DNA of 64,000 bases from Rhizophagus clarus (taxonomy: Eukaryota > Glomeromycota > Glomeromycetes > Glomerales > Glomeraceae): contig BLAL01000239.1 in the NCBI GenBank assembly GCA_015698045.1, forward strand, positions 1,798,001-1,862,000, given 5' to 3'. A model generated the notes under the pieces. The model made no database searches and was not told the origin of the DNA. It saw nothing but the letters and a program-made list of their open reading frames with translations. Made by a program: the position numbers and the translations under genes. Positions 1 to 11,763 of this stretch are shown here, in pieces (the stretch's first letter is position 1; each line of letters begins with the position of its first letter).

Positions 1-1705
1 CATTTGGTTCAAACGCAGTGATGCGGTCGCGTACGTCAGCCATGTTTTGCTGTAAAGCCTTTAGCAAAGACAAAATTTCACAGGCATCCTGTTGGAATAA
101 AGAAGGAGGCTTATTGTGCGCTGTGGAAAGAGGAGGAGTGCGCAGTGCAGAAGAAAATGAGACTGAACGGTCGCGCTTTTCATTGGATTTAGAGCGATTA
201 CATTGAATGTTGGGGGTGTTAATTTTGGATTGAGCAGAAGAAGATTGTTGGGCGTGAGAGGGTCGAGAGTTATCAGGGCCCTTAGAGCGTGAACGCGAGT
301 GAGAGCGTGAGCGTGAATTATTTTTGGGTTGAGAGGGCTGTCCAACGTGAAAATGTTCTTTGAGTGCAGCCACAGGGTTTCGATCGCGAGATCTGCACCG
401 TTATTGTCGGAGTGGGCATTGATTGGGAGCACATCCTAGTTTACCACAGCGATGGCAGAGTTTGTTGGTGTCATCAGGAAGATTCCATTGTAGTGTGTGA
501 CCTTGATAGCCGATGAGTTGTTTCATAGCGGCATCCATAAGTTCCTGGGAAGGGAAAGTGATATAGGCCCATCTTTTGGATTTATAGGAATTGAGAGATA
601 GAGGGACGTTAACAGCTTTAGCACCAAGTTCTCTAATGAGGGGAGCTAAATCGATATCCTTAGTATTAGGGGGCAACTGAGTGAGGGTGGCGACAAATGC
701 GCGATGAGAAGATTTCTGATCCACCGTGTAATGACATGGGGTAACTCTAAGACAAGTCGAAAAACAATATACCGCCCATTGGGAATCAAATCGGGCGATT
801 GACTGTGCAGAATCATAGACAATTCGAGCTTACTGAACTTTGGCATTTTTCCTGGAATAAACTCAATAGGATGCAATGTTACCAAATTTCTTGAAGTAAG
901 ATATGACATTTTCTTTAGTGAGAAAGAAAGGGATGTCAGTGACTTGAATGGCTCAGAGATCTTTATTACTCTGGAGTTGCCTGGGATTGTGTGCGTGGAA
1001 TACAAGGTCAGGGAACTGCTGGTGGGCAGCACCAATACAAGCATCACGTGCCTCTATAGTTTGGAAGTGTATAACGAGGTGCTTAGAATCACCAGAACCA
1101 GTCATGCGTGCTTTACCAGTGTACGATTCATACATTTCCAAAAAGGTGTTGTTAACTGCATCGATTAATGCCTTATTTGTTGGAAAGTTTTTTAGAGTTT
1201 CAGGGGCCGAGTTAGGAGCGGCCGCAGCTTAGTAATCATTTCTAATGAAGGAAAAGGTAGGAGATGGGATAGGTATTTGATCAACAGAGGAATCATCAGC
1301 AGTAGCCTTATCGGGCAACGCGTTAGGGGGGGTTGCAGAAGTCGTTGTTCTGGCATACATGGACGCATTGAGGCTGGTAGACGCGTCAATGTTGGGCGCA
1401 GAAGAGGCCGCAGCACTATTCAGGAGAGAGGAGAGAGAGGTTGAAACAGTATTATTTTCTTTGGAAGGAGAAGAGGGACCGTCTACTCCAACGTCAGCCG
1501 CTGTATTGGCGACGAAGTCTTCATCCATAGTATTTGCGGAGAGAGTTCTAGTGCGTTTCTGCTGAGCGGTGCTTTTGCCGTCAGAGCTGGAGTTGTCAGA
1601 GTTATTATTGTTATTTCTTTTATTATGATGGTTAGCCCTTCTACTGTTGGTATTAGGAAAACCGCCGCCTCGTCGAACAACATTTTGAAAGGTGCGCGAG
1701 GACAT
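1..1705 (-). pseudogene. LINE ORF1 (Gag-like nucleic-acid-binding protein), copy A, broken and truncated by the window edge
   Basis: The reading frame aligns throughout with ORF1 of copy B. It has a low-complexity Ser/Asn-rich N-terminus, an RRM-like middle part, and a zinc knuckle near 412-455 with spacing C-x2-C-x4-C-x4-C. Two in-frame nonsense codons have CAA or CGA at the equivalent codon of copy B: one at about 1229 (glutamine there) and one at about 953 (arginine there). At least one further disruption lies between about 950 and 730, and the frame shifts again near 400. ORF1 of this class binds the element RNA as a ribonucleoprotein; this copy cannot make the full protein. Confidence 0.8.
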
Positions 1706-1809
1706 TTTAGATAGGAAAACTATAAGTTTATATGATAAGTTTGTCTTGAGAAAAAATGGACAGAGTGATCAGCGGAAAAAAGTGCACAGATCGTCAGAAT
1801 TTAAATTCA
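1..1809 (-). mobile_element. LINE copy A (Tad/I-like), 5' part only
   Basis: This is the 5' untranslated region and ORF1 of a second LINE copy in the same orientation as copy B. Its 5' end is placed where similarity to copy B stops: both begin near the motif TTGAATTTAAATTCTGA (about 1800-1809 and 9960-9972). It continues off the left edge of the window inside ORF1. The 3' end of copy B abuts this 5' end, so the two copies form a head-to-tail tandem. No poly(A) tract separates them. Confidence 0.85.
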
Positions 1810-2066
1810 AGGCAAATGCGGCATAGTAGCCTTTATCTTTATTAATCATTATTAACTCGATACAATTTACATAAAATAAAAAGAAACCAAAGAAAATAAA
1901 ACTAACTAAAAACAAAACTATATAGTCTCCTAAGTAAAAATAAAGTAATAAAATTAAACTAAAAAGAATAATCGCATTACACTAAATTTCCCTAGATCTT
2001 CCCCCTTGATATATTCCAACCAAAGTAGAAGCAACTATGCTAACAAAATAACGGATAACACGCCCA
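1810..2066 (-). other. LINE copy B 3' UTR and junction with copy A
   Basis: About 250 bases of AT-rich sequence lie between the ORF2 stop and the shared 5' motif of copy A. No poly(A) tail or short tandem tail is evident on the minus strand. The exact boundary cannot be fixed from this window. Confidence 0.5.
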
Positions 2067-5000
2067 CTATAAAAATCGACATCCCATCCTGCAAGAGCTA
2101 TTATTAAGTAGCACCGTTAGATGACCCATAAAACCCGACAAATGTTTAAACCATGGCAAACCTTGAGTCATCGAGTTCTTAATCCAATCAACTTCGGAGT
2201 CACGTGAAGTCACGAGATGGGTCGGAGGAGGTAACGAGGAGAAAGGCATATACGACATGGCAGGCAAATTGGATGGCCGAGGAGTAGTTTTCAATTTAAG
2301 GGTAATGTTCATCGCGTCTTCCCATTTACTCTTATCATAAGTACGCGGATTCCAGATGCGTGTCCTAAGTTTTCGGATGAAGTTATTATGTATCGCAGCT
2401 ACGACTTTCATAGCAGACGACCTGGGAATGGATAAATCGACAAATAAGTCAATAAACATGGCAGGTAAACAGTCCCGGATGAGCGCGTAAGATGACCAGT
2501 TAGAGGAAGAAATGGTCCAACAAGAAAGAGAAGAGAGTTTCCTGAGCAAGGGTGTAGGATCTTGATCAGCCATTTCACTGGCTTCACGAATCTTAGAGAA
2601 TAAGTGATTTTGATAAGATTGCAATATCTGATGCATGACAGATCGGCGTTTAGAGCAGAGGATCAAGTGCATCAAGTCCTCCATACGATCACGACACGAA
2701 CGGCATGTAAGAAGATCAATATAAAGATCGGAACGGGTAACTTTTAACTTTTCCAGGAGAGGCAAGTCGTCGAGGAAGAGTTTAAACTTGAAGGTGTAAT
2801 GTCTTGCGGCGTGAGAAGCCTGGAAGGAAGCATCATGAGCCGGGGAAAAATTAAGAGTAAACCAGGTAAGTTCCCAGTCCACTACATAGTCGTCGCTGTC
2901 AGACAGGCAATATACAAATTGAAAACGTTTGAGAGATAAAAGGTCCTTCAAAAAGGTGGCCTGGAAGTGGAGCTTGAAGAGCCGCCTGGGATTAGATTCA
3001 CAAGCCACATTGTCATACACCAGGCGGACAGGATGCGAGGAAGTGTAAGCGTCCACGGGCAAAAGAGGAGCCGTATCAGAATGATGAGCGGAATTCGCAA
3101 GAGAATCAGCAAATTTGTTCCAGTAATTGCCATCATGACCTTTGACTTTGACGGGAAAGACCGCGAGACTTTTGGTATGAACAAGTCGCTCAATAGAAGC
3201 CCACAGCTCGAAGTTAGTAGTTTTGTAAAACAAACGACTATTAGAGTAGGAAGAAGATGCACAGAGTCGCAAACCATCAATGGCAGCTTGGGAGTCCGTG
3301 TAAATAGTAACAGTAGAGTCAGCTGGAGTGACGCTGAAAGCAGCGTAAATTGCAGCAGCTTCAGCTCTGGTAGAGGAAGGCCAGTTCTGTATAGTACCGT
3401 GCGCATAGGTAGCAACAGAGTTAAGATATCCAGCGTCAGGAATTATTTGGACCCAAGACCAACCCATCGAGACTTCAGGTGTTCCGAGGTTAATCAAAGA
3501 ACCATCAGTATAATAACGATAGTGAGAGCCTGACGGGAGAGGAACGGTTGAAGAAAACGAAGATTGATTATCTGTAAAGGGAGACACGATAAGATCATCC
3601 GCAAGACTAGAAAAAGAAGAGGAAAAATCTGGCAAAAGATCAAGACACCGATAATAAGGAATAACAGTGATACCAAGATCAGCCCAAGTATGAGGAGAAA
3701 TGACTTCCAAAGTAGATTGACGAATGCGTTCACAATTTGTAGGCAAAATCATGGAGCGCAACAAAGAAATCTTGAAGGTGCAGCGAGGCGGAACGGCAGA
3801 ATATTTACTAGCTGAGGGAAACGGAACATGTGCGTCACAGCCTGGACAGGGACGAAGGCGGACAACATCGCCCGGAGAAGAAAGACAGTCAGATATCCAA
3901 TGGACAATCACACAGGTATCTTTCTTGGGTTGGACGCTAAGTTGTTTGCCGAAGAGAGGAGCACCGTTGCCATCAAGCATGACGAGCCAATGACGATTCT
4001 TTTGCGTTGTAGTGGCACCGGGAAGTAAAATAACAGAAGAAGAAGTGACAGAAGGAGGGCGAACATACTGATCAGACAACTGATCATGAGAGCCGGGAAG
4101 GGTCGTATGGGCCTTGATGTCCAAGTACCATTTATGAGGAAGGGAACGGCCACGCTTATCCTCAAGTTGGGCAATATAGGCAGTCCGATAAGCAGTCCAA
4201 GAGATGAGGTGAGAGCCAGTAGGCGCAATTAATTGCGACAAATAATAAAGGTGACGTTTCCGGAGAACCTTGAGGCAAGCTTTAAAAACCTGCGGGCTCA
4301 TACACGTATATAAAGGAGTATGACCAGGAAGAGTAAGGTCTGGTAACGATGAAGAGAACTGAGCATGTTGCAGGCGGAAGGGGGTAAAGACCATGGAAGC
4401 AATAGTGCACGCGATATAATCATATTTAAAAATATTCATGTTGGACCATAAGGACCAATCATCCACCATCAGAGGAGAAATAGGAATCAAAAACCTAAAC
4501 TGTATCAACATTAATCTATAAATAAATAAACGCTGAATAAAAGGGGTAGAAGAATTAGCCATCAAAAATAAATTATTAACATGACATTGTATCAAATGAG
4601 AAGATAAATTAATCAATCCCAAAGCTTGGGAAAGGTAAAGTATAGAATTGGGAAGAGAACGGGAAAAGTTAGCCTTATGCTTGACGAGAGAGCGTACGGA
4701 TCGTGTAGCAGCATAACAATCCGATGCTGAAAGGTGGGTAACTTGCATGCGGTACTCGAGTTTAGGAATGAGCACCGAGTTATATAGGTAAACCACTTGT
4801 TTAGCAGAGAGTTTGGCCGGGCGAAGAGTGGTGGCGAACGAATTACATTCACTGGCGATTTGTTTTCTGACAAAATCACGAGAGCCTTTAATATTAAACC
4901 ATACCCCTAAAAAGCGAAAAGAAGAAGTAATAGAAAGAGGGGTAACGGAGATGGAAGAAATATCGTTCAAAGACGATAAGGATAAGTGAAATTCCACAGG

Positions 5001-7683
5001 GAGAATAGTGGATGTGGTGGTTAAAGGCAATGAATTTGATATCAAGACATATTTCTGATGGTTGGCAGAAGTATTATTCAACGAATAGAATTCTTCTGTA
5101 ATTGATAACATATGTTCCAGTCCAGCCTTCGATGAAGAAATAAGAGTGAAATCATCCATAAAGACCAAATTGTTGATAGAAATGTCAGGAATAGAGACCG
5201 TATCAGCAGAAGATAATGATGGGGATCGTAATACATAAGGATCCAACATCTCAGATTTCAAAACAGTCAAAAGAGGATCGATGTAAATGACCCATAAGAG
5301 CGGGGAAATCACTTCACCTTGGTCTATACCGATGCGAACCCGGTAGGAAGAAGTCTCACCGTGGGCAGTAAACACCCGATTTGAACGGTTCATAAAAAGA
5401 GATAAAATAAGCGAGATAGCAGTCGCAGGTAGACGAATGCGTTCCAGAGCGAATTTCAACATAGTCAAATTGACAGAGTCAAAGGCTTTAGAGATGTCTT
5501 GCGATAAAATCCAGAGAGGAGAATTGGTGTGATTGGCATCATGAATGATGGACTCAAGGGTGATGATTGGGTCACGGCAGGTACCTCCTGGTAGCCCCGC
5601 AAAATTGCCACCTTTAAGAACATCGTGGGTAGCTAGAACGGTAGACAATCGGTTGTAAAAAAGCTTGACAAAGGATTTTCGGATGACTTCCAGAAGTGTA
5701 ATGGGACGGGTATTTTTCAATTAGCATCGCCATTCGTGCGGCTTTGGGATGGGAAAAACTATAGCTTGTCGCCAGAGATCAGGAATGTCAGCAGAAGCAA
5801 AACATTTGCGGATCAGGATTAAAAGTAAAGAGTTGGCAATAGGTCCCAAATGCTTGAGCATTTCATAGGTAATCATGGAAGGGCCGGGAGCTTTGCCATT
5901 AGGCATAGAGGAAACCGTAGAGAGCCATTCCTCCAAGGAAGGGGGAGACAATAGGGAACTATAAATATCAGGAGAAACAGAGTCCATGGGTAAATACGCA
6001 GAGCGCCATCGATCAGGCAGAGCTGATATATGCGAAGGTGGGGAGGATTTGATAGGAACAGCATTTTGAAAATGTTGAACAACAGCATCAGAAATGTCCT
6101 TTGGATCCGTCAACAATTGAGGAGTGGTAGGATGATCAATAAAGACACGATCCAAAACGATGCGACGACGTGAGCGAGAAAGCGCTGAGCTTATAAATAA
6201 AGAAATGTCAGTATCAAAATTCTGGTCGCGAGATGCCAAATGAGCCTTAATAGAAGAGTTCTGAAATTCTTTTTCTTTCAAAAGATGTAAGCCTCTTAAC
6301 AAAGAAGAGGCACGTGAAAGAGTACTGTATAAAGAATTAAAATTATCCGTCCGACAAGAAAATAAAGTTGAAGGTAAAACAGGGACGGAAGAAAAAATGG
6401 ATTTATACAACTTAAATATATTATTTAATCTGATCAAATAGCCAGACCATTTGCGGTCATGGGAAGAAGAAAGGGTATGTGGGAATTTACGTAATAATCT
6501 AACAGCGGTAATGCTGTATCAGGGTTTCTAAATCTTTAGGGATTTTTGGGGTATGGTCATTACCAACAGTTCGTGCGGGTAGGATAGTATTAGCACTAGC
6601 AATAATGTTAGTGTGTAAATATTCACACATATGATTGATGTGCCAAGAAGCAAATATAACGGGAGAAATATTGCACAGATTGTCAACATGAGCAGAAAAG
6701 TCCTCCCATTGTGATTGGGTAACAGAGTCAAAGGAAAATATACGACGAGAACATCGTTGAAGCTGCCGAGCACATGCTGGCTTGAGAGAAGAAGATAAAA
6801 AGGAAGAATCGTAATAAGTAATAACAGGATTATGATCAGAAAGGCTAAGATCACGCACGTCAAAAATGACAGAGGTGAGTAAAAATCGTTTAAGAAGGGG
6901 ACAAGACCAGACATAATCAATGCGGGAAATAATATCCGCACGATGAAAGGTGCCCAAAGACGTAGAAGAAAAATTAACAGGGGTAAAGTCAACATATCCA
7001 TTTGATAAAAGAAAATTAAAAAGACGATGGATACGTTTGGAGGCGATTTGAGGTTGATTGAAAAATATAGGGTAGAATTGATCAAGGTGCATATTAAAAT
7101 CGCCACAAACTGCGTGGTGAAAACCTAATCGTTTAGCATCCGACAAGGCGGAAATAAGGAAGTCGATAATATCATCGCGCAAGGACTGATCAGAAGGAGG
7201 AGGGATATAAACAACAAAAATTCGAAGCTTAATGTTTCCTTTAAAGTATAGGTCAACAGAAAGCAAGCGTGATGAAAGTGAAGTATAAGTGTGAACATGA
7301 GAAGCCAAAGAATTTTCAATAAAAAGGGAAACACCTCCGGAAGAACGAACATGTTGGGAGGTATCCAAAACCGAGGAAAAAACAGTATAATTAGAAAGTC
7401 TTTTAGACAAAAAATGCAATTGCTTAGGATGTATGTGAGTGTCAACGACACCACCAAAAGAGATGTGTTTGAGGGAAAAGAAATCATTTAATAACTCGAT
7501 CTTATTCTGTGAAAACATCTTAAGACCGTTAATGTTGAGAGAAGAAATATTAAATGAATTACAAGGGAAGAGCGAAGGAGAAATAGAAGAAAATAAAGAA
7601 TCTTGCAAGGTAAGGTCATCAATGTCTATGGGGTTGGGGGGGTTGCGTACAAAAGAATCGTAATCAAAATTATTGTTCGTCAT
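2067..7683 (-). pseudogene. LINE ORF2 polyprotein: endonuclease, reverse transcriptase, RNase H, zinc motif (two lesions)
   Basis: Endonuclease part (7683-6499): motifs LNINGL, GDFN, RIDYVW and SDHNP match the APE-like fold that nicks the target. RT part (5720-4000): motif [10 protein letters not shown] and catalytic box FMDD (about 5151-5162), with Met where most of the family has Ala. RNase H (about 3520-3080): YYTDGS, an [10 protein letters not shown] helix, IYTDSQAAI and a late GHDGN..D motif. A C-terminal C-x2-C-x8-H-x3-C zinc motif (about 2650-2710) is typical of the I/Tad group. Lesions: a one-base frameshift near 6500 and a TAA at 5721-5723 in the conserved box before NTRPITLLE, probably a CAA to TAA change. 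Otherwise open for about 1,850 codons, so inactivation is recent. Confidence 0.88.
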
Positions 7684-7732
7684 TATAGCACTATAATAAA
7701 ATCAGACGGGGAAGGTATGAGAAGAAGAACAA

Positions 7733-9859
7733 TTAATTAGAACCAGCTTTATCAGCTGAGTCCGAGGAATATGAAGAGGAAGCAATGGATCCAATGAAGC
7801 CGCTAATAGAGTTGGCAAGCATATCCAATTTGTTTTCAATAGCTGAATGCTTCGCATTAATGGCTTGAATTTCGTCGTGAGTATGGGTGGAGGGGGGAGC
7901 CATATGAGAAGTAGAAGACAATGAGGAGATATCAGGGATATCTACTGGAGCGGAGATGGGAGCTCTAACTGGTCGCGAAGGAATGAAACCAGGAGATAGG
8001 GGGTTGAGGGTCCTTTGTACGGGCGAAACAGCGGGGCGAGGAGAGACCTGCTTAACAGTAGGAGCAGGTATAGCCGGTGCGTCTATGAGCATCTCAGAAG
8101 TCTGATTAGCGGTTGGGATGTCAGGCGGGGGTAGCAAACCAAGGTGCTGCTCAATACGAGTCATACGTCTATCGTTGAGTTCTAAGGCTGTGATACGATT
8201 CCGAACATCAGCCATGTCTTGTTGGAGAGATTTCAACAAGGATAAAATATTAGCAGCCTCGTGAGGAGACATAGTAGTAGCTTGATTGGGTGTTGAGAGA
8301 GGAGGGGGAGAACGTACGACCGTAGAAAAGGATACTGAACGGTCACGTTTATCATTGGATTTAGAGCGATCCTGGCGAGGATTGTTATTAAGTCGGGTGT
8401 TAGCCAAGGGTTTGTGTGGTTGGGAGGATTGAGAGTTACCAGGACCTTTTGATCGCGAGCGCGAATGAGAACCGGAGCGTGAACGCTCTTTAGTTCTGAT
8501 AGGTTGGTTGATATTGAATCGTTCTTTAAGTGCAGCCACCGGGTTCCTTCCTCTAGAACAACCTCGATCTTGGCGGCTTGGGCACTGAGAGGGGGCACAG
8601 CCTAATTTACCGCATCTGTGGCAAAGTTTATTGGTATTGTCAGGGAGGTTCCATTGTAATGTATGGCCTCGGAAACCAATGATTTGTTCCATAGCGGCAT
8701 CCATGGTTTCTTGGGAATTGAACGTGACATAAGCCCAACGTTTGGGTTTATAGGAATTCAGGGAAAGGGGAACGTTGACGGTCTTAGCACCAAGATCTCT
8801 TGTGAGGGGAGCCAGGTCGATATCCTTGGTGTTAGGAGGTAGTTGCGTGAGCGTAGCAACGAAAGCTCAGCGAGAAGATTTCTGATCGACTGTGTAATGA
8901 CACGGAGTCACCCGGAGACAGGTGGAGAAGCAGTAAACGGCCCATTGGGTGTCAAAGCGAGTGATAGAAAGGGCAGAATCATAGACAATTCTGACTTGTT
9001 GTACTTTGGCATTTTTCCTGGAGTAAACTCGACAGGATTGAATGTTACCGAATTTCTTGAAATAAGACATGATATTGTCTTTAGTTAAAAAGAAAGGAAT
9101 ATCAGTAACTTGGATGGCTCGGAGGTCCTCATCACTCCGGAGCTGCTTAGGATCGTGGGCATGAAATACGAGATCTGGGAACTGTTGGTGAGCAGCACCA
9201 ACGCAGGCATCACGGGCCTCCTTAGATTGGAAATGAATAACGAGGCGTTTGGCATCACCAGAACCAGTCATTCTAGCTTTACCGGTGTACGATTCGTACA
9301 TTTCTAAAAAGGTATTGTTGACGGCATCAATCAATGCCTTATTGATAGTGAAGTTCTTTAAGGTTTCAGGGGCTGAGTTGGGGGCAGCCGCAGTTTGAAA
9401 ATCATTTCTGTCGATGGAGAAGGTTGGAGATTGAACAAGGAATTGATCAGCCGGAGGATCAATTTCAGTAGCCTCATCAGGCGACGCGTTAAGGGGGGAT
9501 GCAGGAGTCGTTGTTCTAGCATGCATGGACGTGTTGAGTCCATCAGACGCGTTATCGTTAGGCGCAGAAAGAGCCGCAGCCATATTCGGGTGGGAGGAGA
9601 GAGAAGTAGAAGCAGTATTGTTTTCTTGAGGGGAAGAAGTAAGAACTTCAACACCAGCGTCAGCCGCTGTGTCGGCGACGATATCTTCATCCATAGCTTG
9701 TTCGGAGATGGTTCGAGAGCGTTTTTGTTGGACAGTGTTCTCACCGTCAGAACCAGAGTTATCAGAGTTATTATTGTTATTTTTTCGTTCTTGGCGGCTG
9801 GCCTTCCTACTATTAGGATTAAAGGAGCCGCGGCCTCGTCTAGCAACGTTATTAGGCAT
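7733..9859 (-). pseudogene. LINE ORF1, copy B (one in-frame stop)
   Basis: Gag-like ORF1 of roughly 700 codons. In order it has a basic Asn/Ser-rich N-terminus, a Thr/Ser-rich linker, an RRM-like segment (residues about 180-320, including IQVTDIPFFLTKDN), a zinc knuckle read as CHRCGKLGCAPSQC, an Arg/Ser-rich stretch and a Pro-rich tail. The knuckle has Cys in the third position where retroviral knuckles have His. The only lesion is a TGA at about 8867-8869. The same codon is arginine in copy A, which suggests a CGA to TGA change. The start is the first ATG after a 5' UTR conserved between the two copies. Confidence 0.82.
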
Positions 9860-9989
9860 ATTCGAGGACTTTTAGGTAGGGAAAACTATAAGTTTTTATG
9901 AAAAAGTGTTAGCTAAAAAATGGACAGAGTGATCAGCGGAAAAAGGTGCGCAGATCAGAATTTAAATTCAAATTAACCAATCCATTTAA

Positions 9990-10388
9990 TTGAATCAGAA
10001 TAAATAGAATATTTTGGACAAGAGTTTCTGGGCAACAGTGCAGCCAAAAGTGGAGGAACCTCATCAGGGATTACCATGTAAGTAAATAAATAAAATTACA
10101 TTCATATAAATTAAATGTATTTATCAAATATTCAAACTGATTTTGATATTTAGAACTATGTCCTTTATCGTAATGGTAACCCTGGGTGGCGGCTGTGAAC
10201 GCGTACCAGCCAAAGATATTATCGCGAATTTAGAACGAGATTTTGGGAGAGGCCGGGTAATTATACTATAATAAAATTTATAATTAATATTTACGTTCAT
10301 GTTTTAAATTTGATAAATTTGATCAATTTTAGTCACGCATGATGATTGTAGGAGAAGGAGAAACTTACCTACATATCGTAGAAGATAA
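9990..10388 (+). pseudogene. Myb/SANT-like (trihelix-type) DNA-binding protein, 5' end lost at LINE insertion
   Basis: Three exons are visible. The first (about 9990-10077) encodes FWTRVSGQQCSQKWRNL, the last helix of a Myb/SANT-like (Myb_DNA-bind_4) domain, and ends at a GTAAGT donor. The second (10154-10256) encodes a piece ending RYYREFRTRFWERP, with one in-frame TGA. The third (10333-10388) encodes a short Arg-rich tail ending in TAA. Intron positions and protein order match a second gene at 38264-38873 on the other strand. The upstream exons are missing because LINE copy B starts about 20 bases upstream. Likely role: DNA binding, as a transposon accessory protein or transcription factor; this is inference. 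Confidence 0.62.
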
Positions 10389-10779
10389 TTATTTTTATTT
10401 TTTTATTTATTAAGTGAGTAGCTAGGCTCAATCTGTACCAAATATCAGCTGGAGACTCACGTTTTTTTTGGGCTGTGACTGATACTGACGTCCACGTCAT
10501 ACAGCCTGGGTACTATTTTATAAAATAGTAGCAAACAATGTATTTTTTTATTAAGTTATAATAAAAATTAGAATTTACTTTAATTTTAACATAAAAATTG
10601 TAAATGATAAAAAATTCGTAAATAAAAATAAATTTGTTTTCCCAAACTTAAAAAAAAAGGTGTTTATATAAAAGAAAAGGTGTTTATATTATTTTTGATT
10701 ATTCAATAGTATCACATGCCCCTTGTATACGTTCTACTGCATACGCAGCTTTAATGATCGAATAGTAATATTAAATTTT
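10389..10779. other. AT-rich spacer, no gene seen
   Basis: No coding frame is supported. A short less AT-rich patch near 10430-10520 (around CTGACGTCCACGTCATACAG) contains an imperfect inverted repeat, but no known element was recognised. Confidence 0.5.
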
Positions 10780-11265
10780 TGAAATATTTTAACCGTAATA
10801 TTATGCAGGTTTACAGTCTTGTAAATTTTCAAAATATTTTAACCGTAATATTACGCAGGTTTACAGTCTTGTAAATTTTCGAAATATTTCAACCGTAATA
10901 TTACGCAGGTTTACAGTCTCGTAAATTTTCAAAATATTTCAACCGTAATATTACGCAGATTTACAGTTTCGTAAATTTTTGAAATATTTCAATCGTAATA
11001 TTACGCAGGTTTACAGTCTTGTAAATTTTTGAAATATTTTGACCATAATATTGCGTAAATCTTACGATATTGAAAACTCGCATAATATTTTGACCATAAT
11101 ATTGCATAAATCTTACGATATTGAAAACTTGCATAATATTTTGACCGTAATATCACATAAATCTTACGAAATTGTAAACTTATGAATATTTTGAAATTTT
11201 TCGAAATATTATGTCATAAACTTTCGTAAACTTACAAAATCGTAAACTTACGCAATTTTTCGCCC
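10780..11265. repeat. Tandem array, 50-51-bp unit
   Basis: Units start at 10791, 10841, 10891, 10941, 10991 and 11041 with period 50. They share the core AACCGTAATATTACGCAGGT followed by TTACAGTC and GTAAATTTT. From 11041 the array changes to a related 51-bp variant (11041, 11092, 11143) with TTGCGTAAATCTTACGATAT, then decays. There are about nine units. There is no unique spacer between conserved repeats, so this is a minisatellite and not a CRISPR array. Confidence 0.9.
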
Positions 11266-11383
11266 TATAAAATTTCCTGATATACTAAGTGCTTAACCTT
11301 TCTCAGTCACGCCCTCTTCATTGCTTAGTCAGTAGCGCAAAAGCATGAGGGACATCCTTTTACCGATCAGCGAGGGAACTGTT
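11266..11383. promoter_or_regulatory. Possible core promoter (TATAAAA) next to the fossil module
   Basis: CCTATAAAATTTCC near 11264-11280 is followed by a less AT-rich stretch without a clear ORF on the plus strand. It could be a TATA element for a lost plus-strand gene. The support is the motif alone. Confidence 0.2.
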
Positions 11384-11677
11384 TCATGTTAAGTCGACCA
11401 CAGTTTCCCTATCTATCCATTCGTTCAGATCTTCTAATTCGGTCTCTAAAGACTTTACATTTCTCTCTAATCTTTTTACCCTCTTTTCTAAAGTTTTATG
11501 TTGAAAATGATAATCTTCCAATTGTTTCTTTAGTGCTCTATTTTCACTGGAAAGTGCACTATATAGTTCTGCATTTTGCTCATTTAATCCAAATGCCTGG
11601 GCTAATATTTTTATATATCTAATAACTTCCTGCTCGCTAGCTATACTATCGGATGAATGCTTTTGATCAGCTATCAT
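11384..11677 (-). CDS. Short coiled-coil protein of unknown function, fossil module
   Basis: An open frame of 97 codons with a strong heptad pattern from about residue 40 to 90 (runs of Leu, Lys and Glu such as LEKRVKRLERNVKSLETEL). It lies 86 bases downstream of the recombinase remains on the same strand and may be a separate small gene or a detached tail of that gene. No domain was recognised. Its role cannot be inferred beyond possible oligomerisation. Confidence 0.4.
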   Translation of the reverse strand: MIADQKHSSDSIASEQEVIRYIKILAQAFGLNEQNAELYSALSSENRALKKQLEDYHFQHKTLEKRVKRLERNVKSLETELEDLNEWIDRETVVDLT

Positions 11678-11763
11678 TTTCGTGATGTATTCTATATGCT
11701 AGATCTTGTCTTGAACGAAAAAAAAATAAAATTTAATAAATATCGTCTAACTCATCTATGTGA

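Larger units (their letters stand above)
1810..9972 (-). mobile_element. LINE copy B (Tad/I-like, endonuclease + RT + RNase H), nearly full length
   Basis: A non-LTR retrotransposon of about 8.2 kb read from right to left: 5' UTR (9860-9972), ORF1 (7733-9859), ORF2 (2067-7683) and a 3' UTR (about 1810-2066). The presence of an APE-type endonuclease, RT, RNase H and a C-terminal zinc motif places it in the I/Tad group. The coding part has three lesions: one nonsense codon in ORF1, one frameshift and one nonsense codon in ORF2. Its 5' end lies inside a Myb/SANT-like gene. The exact 3' end is uncertain because no second 3' end is present for comparison. Confidence 0.85.

Noticed and set aside
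2967-3533. 188-codon plus-strand ORF
   Set aside because: It lies antisense to the RNase H part of LINE ORF2, which carries the catalytic motifs; the plus frame is a shadow.
9395-9901. 168-codon plus-strand ORF rich in Arg and Ser
   Set aside because: Antisense to LINE ORF1, which is conserved between two copies.
10780-11265. Possible CRISPR array
   Set aside because: The whole unit repeats without unique spacers, and the context is eukaryotic. The same applies to the 41-bp array at 47068-47405.
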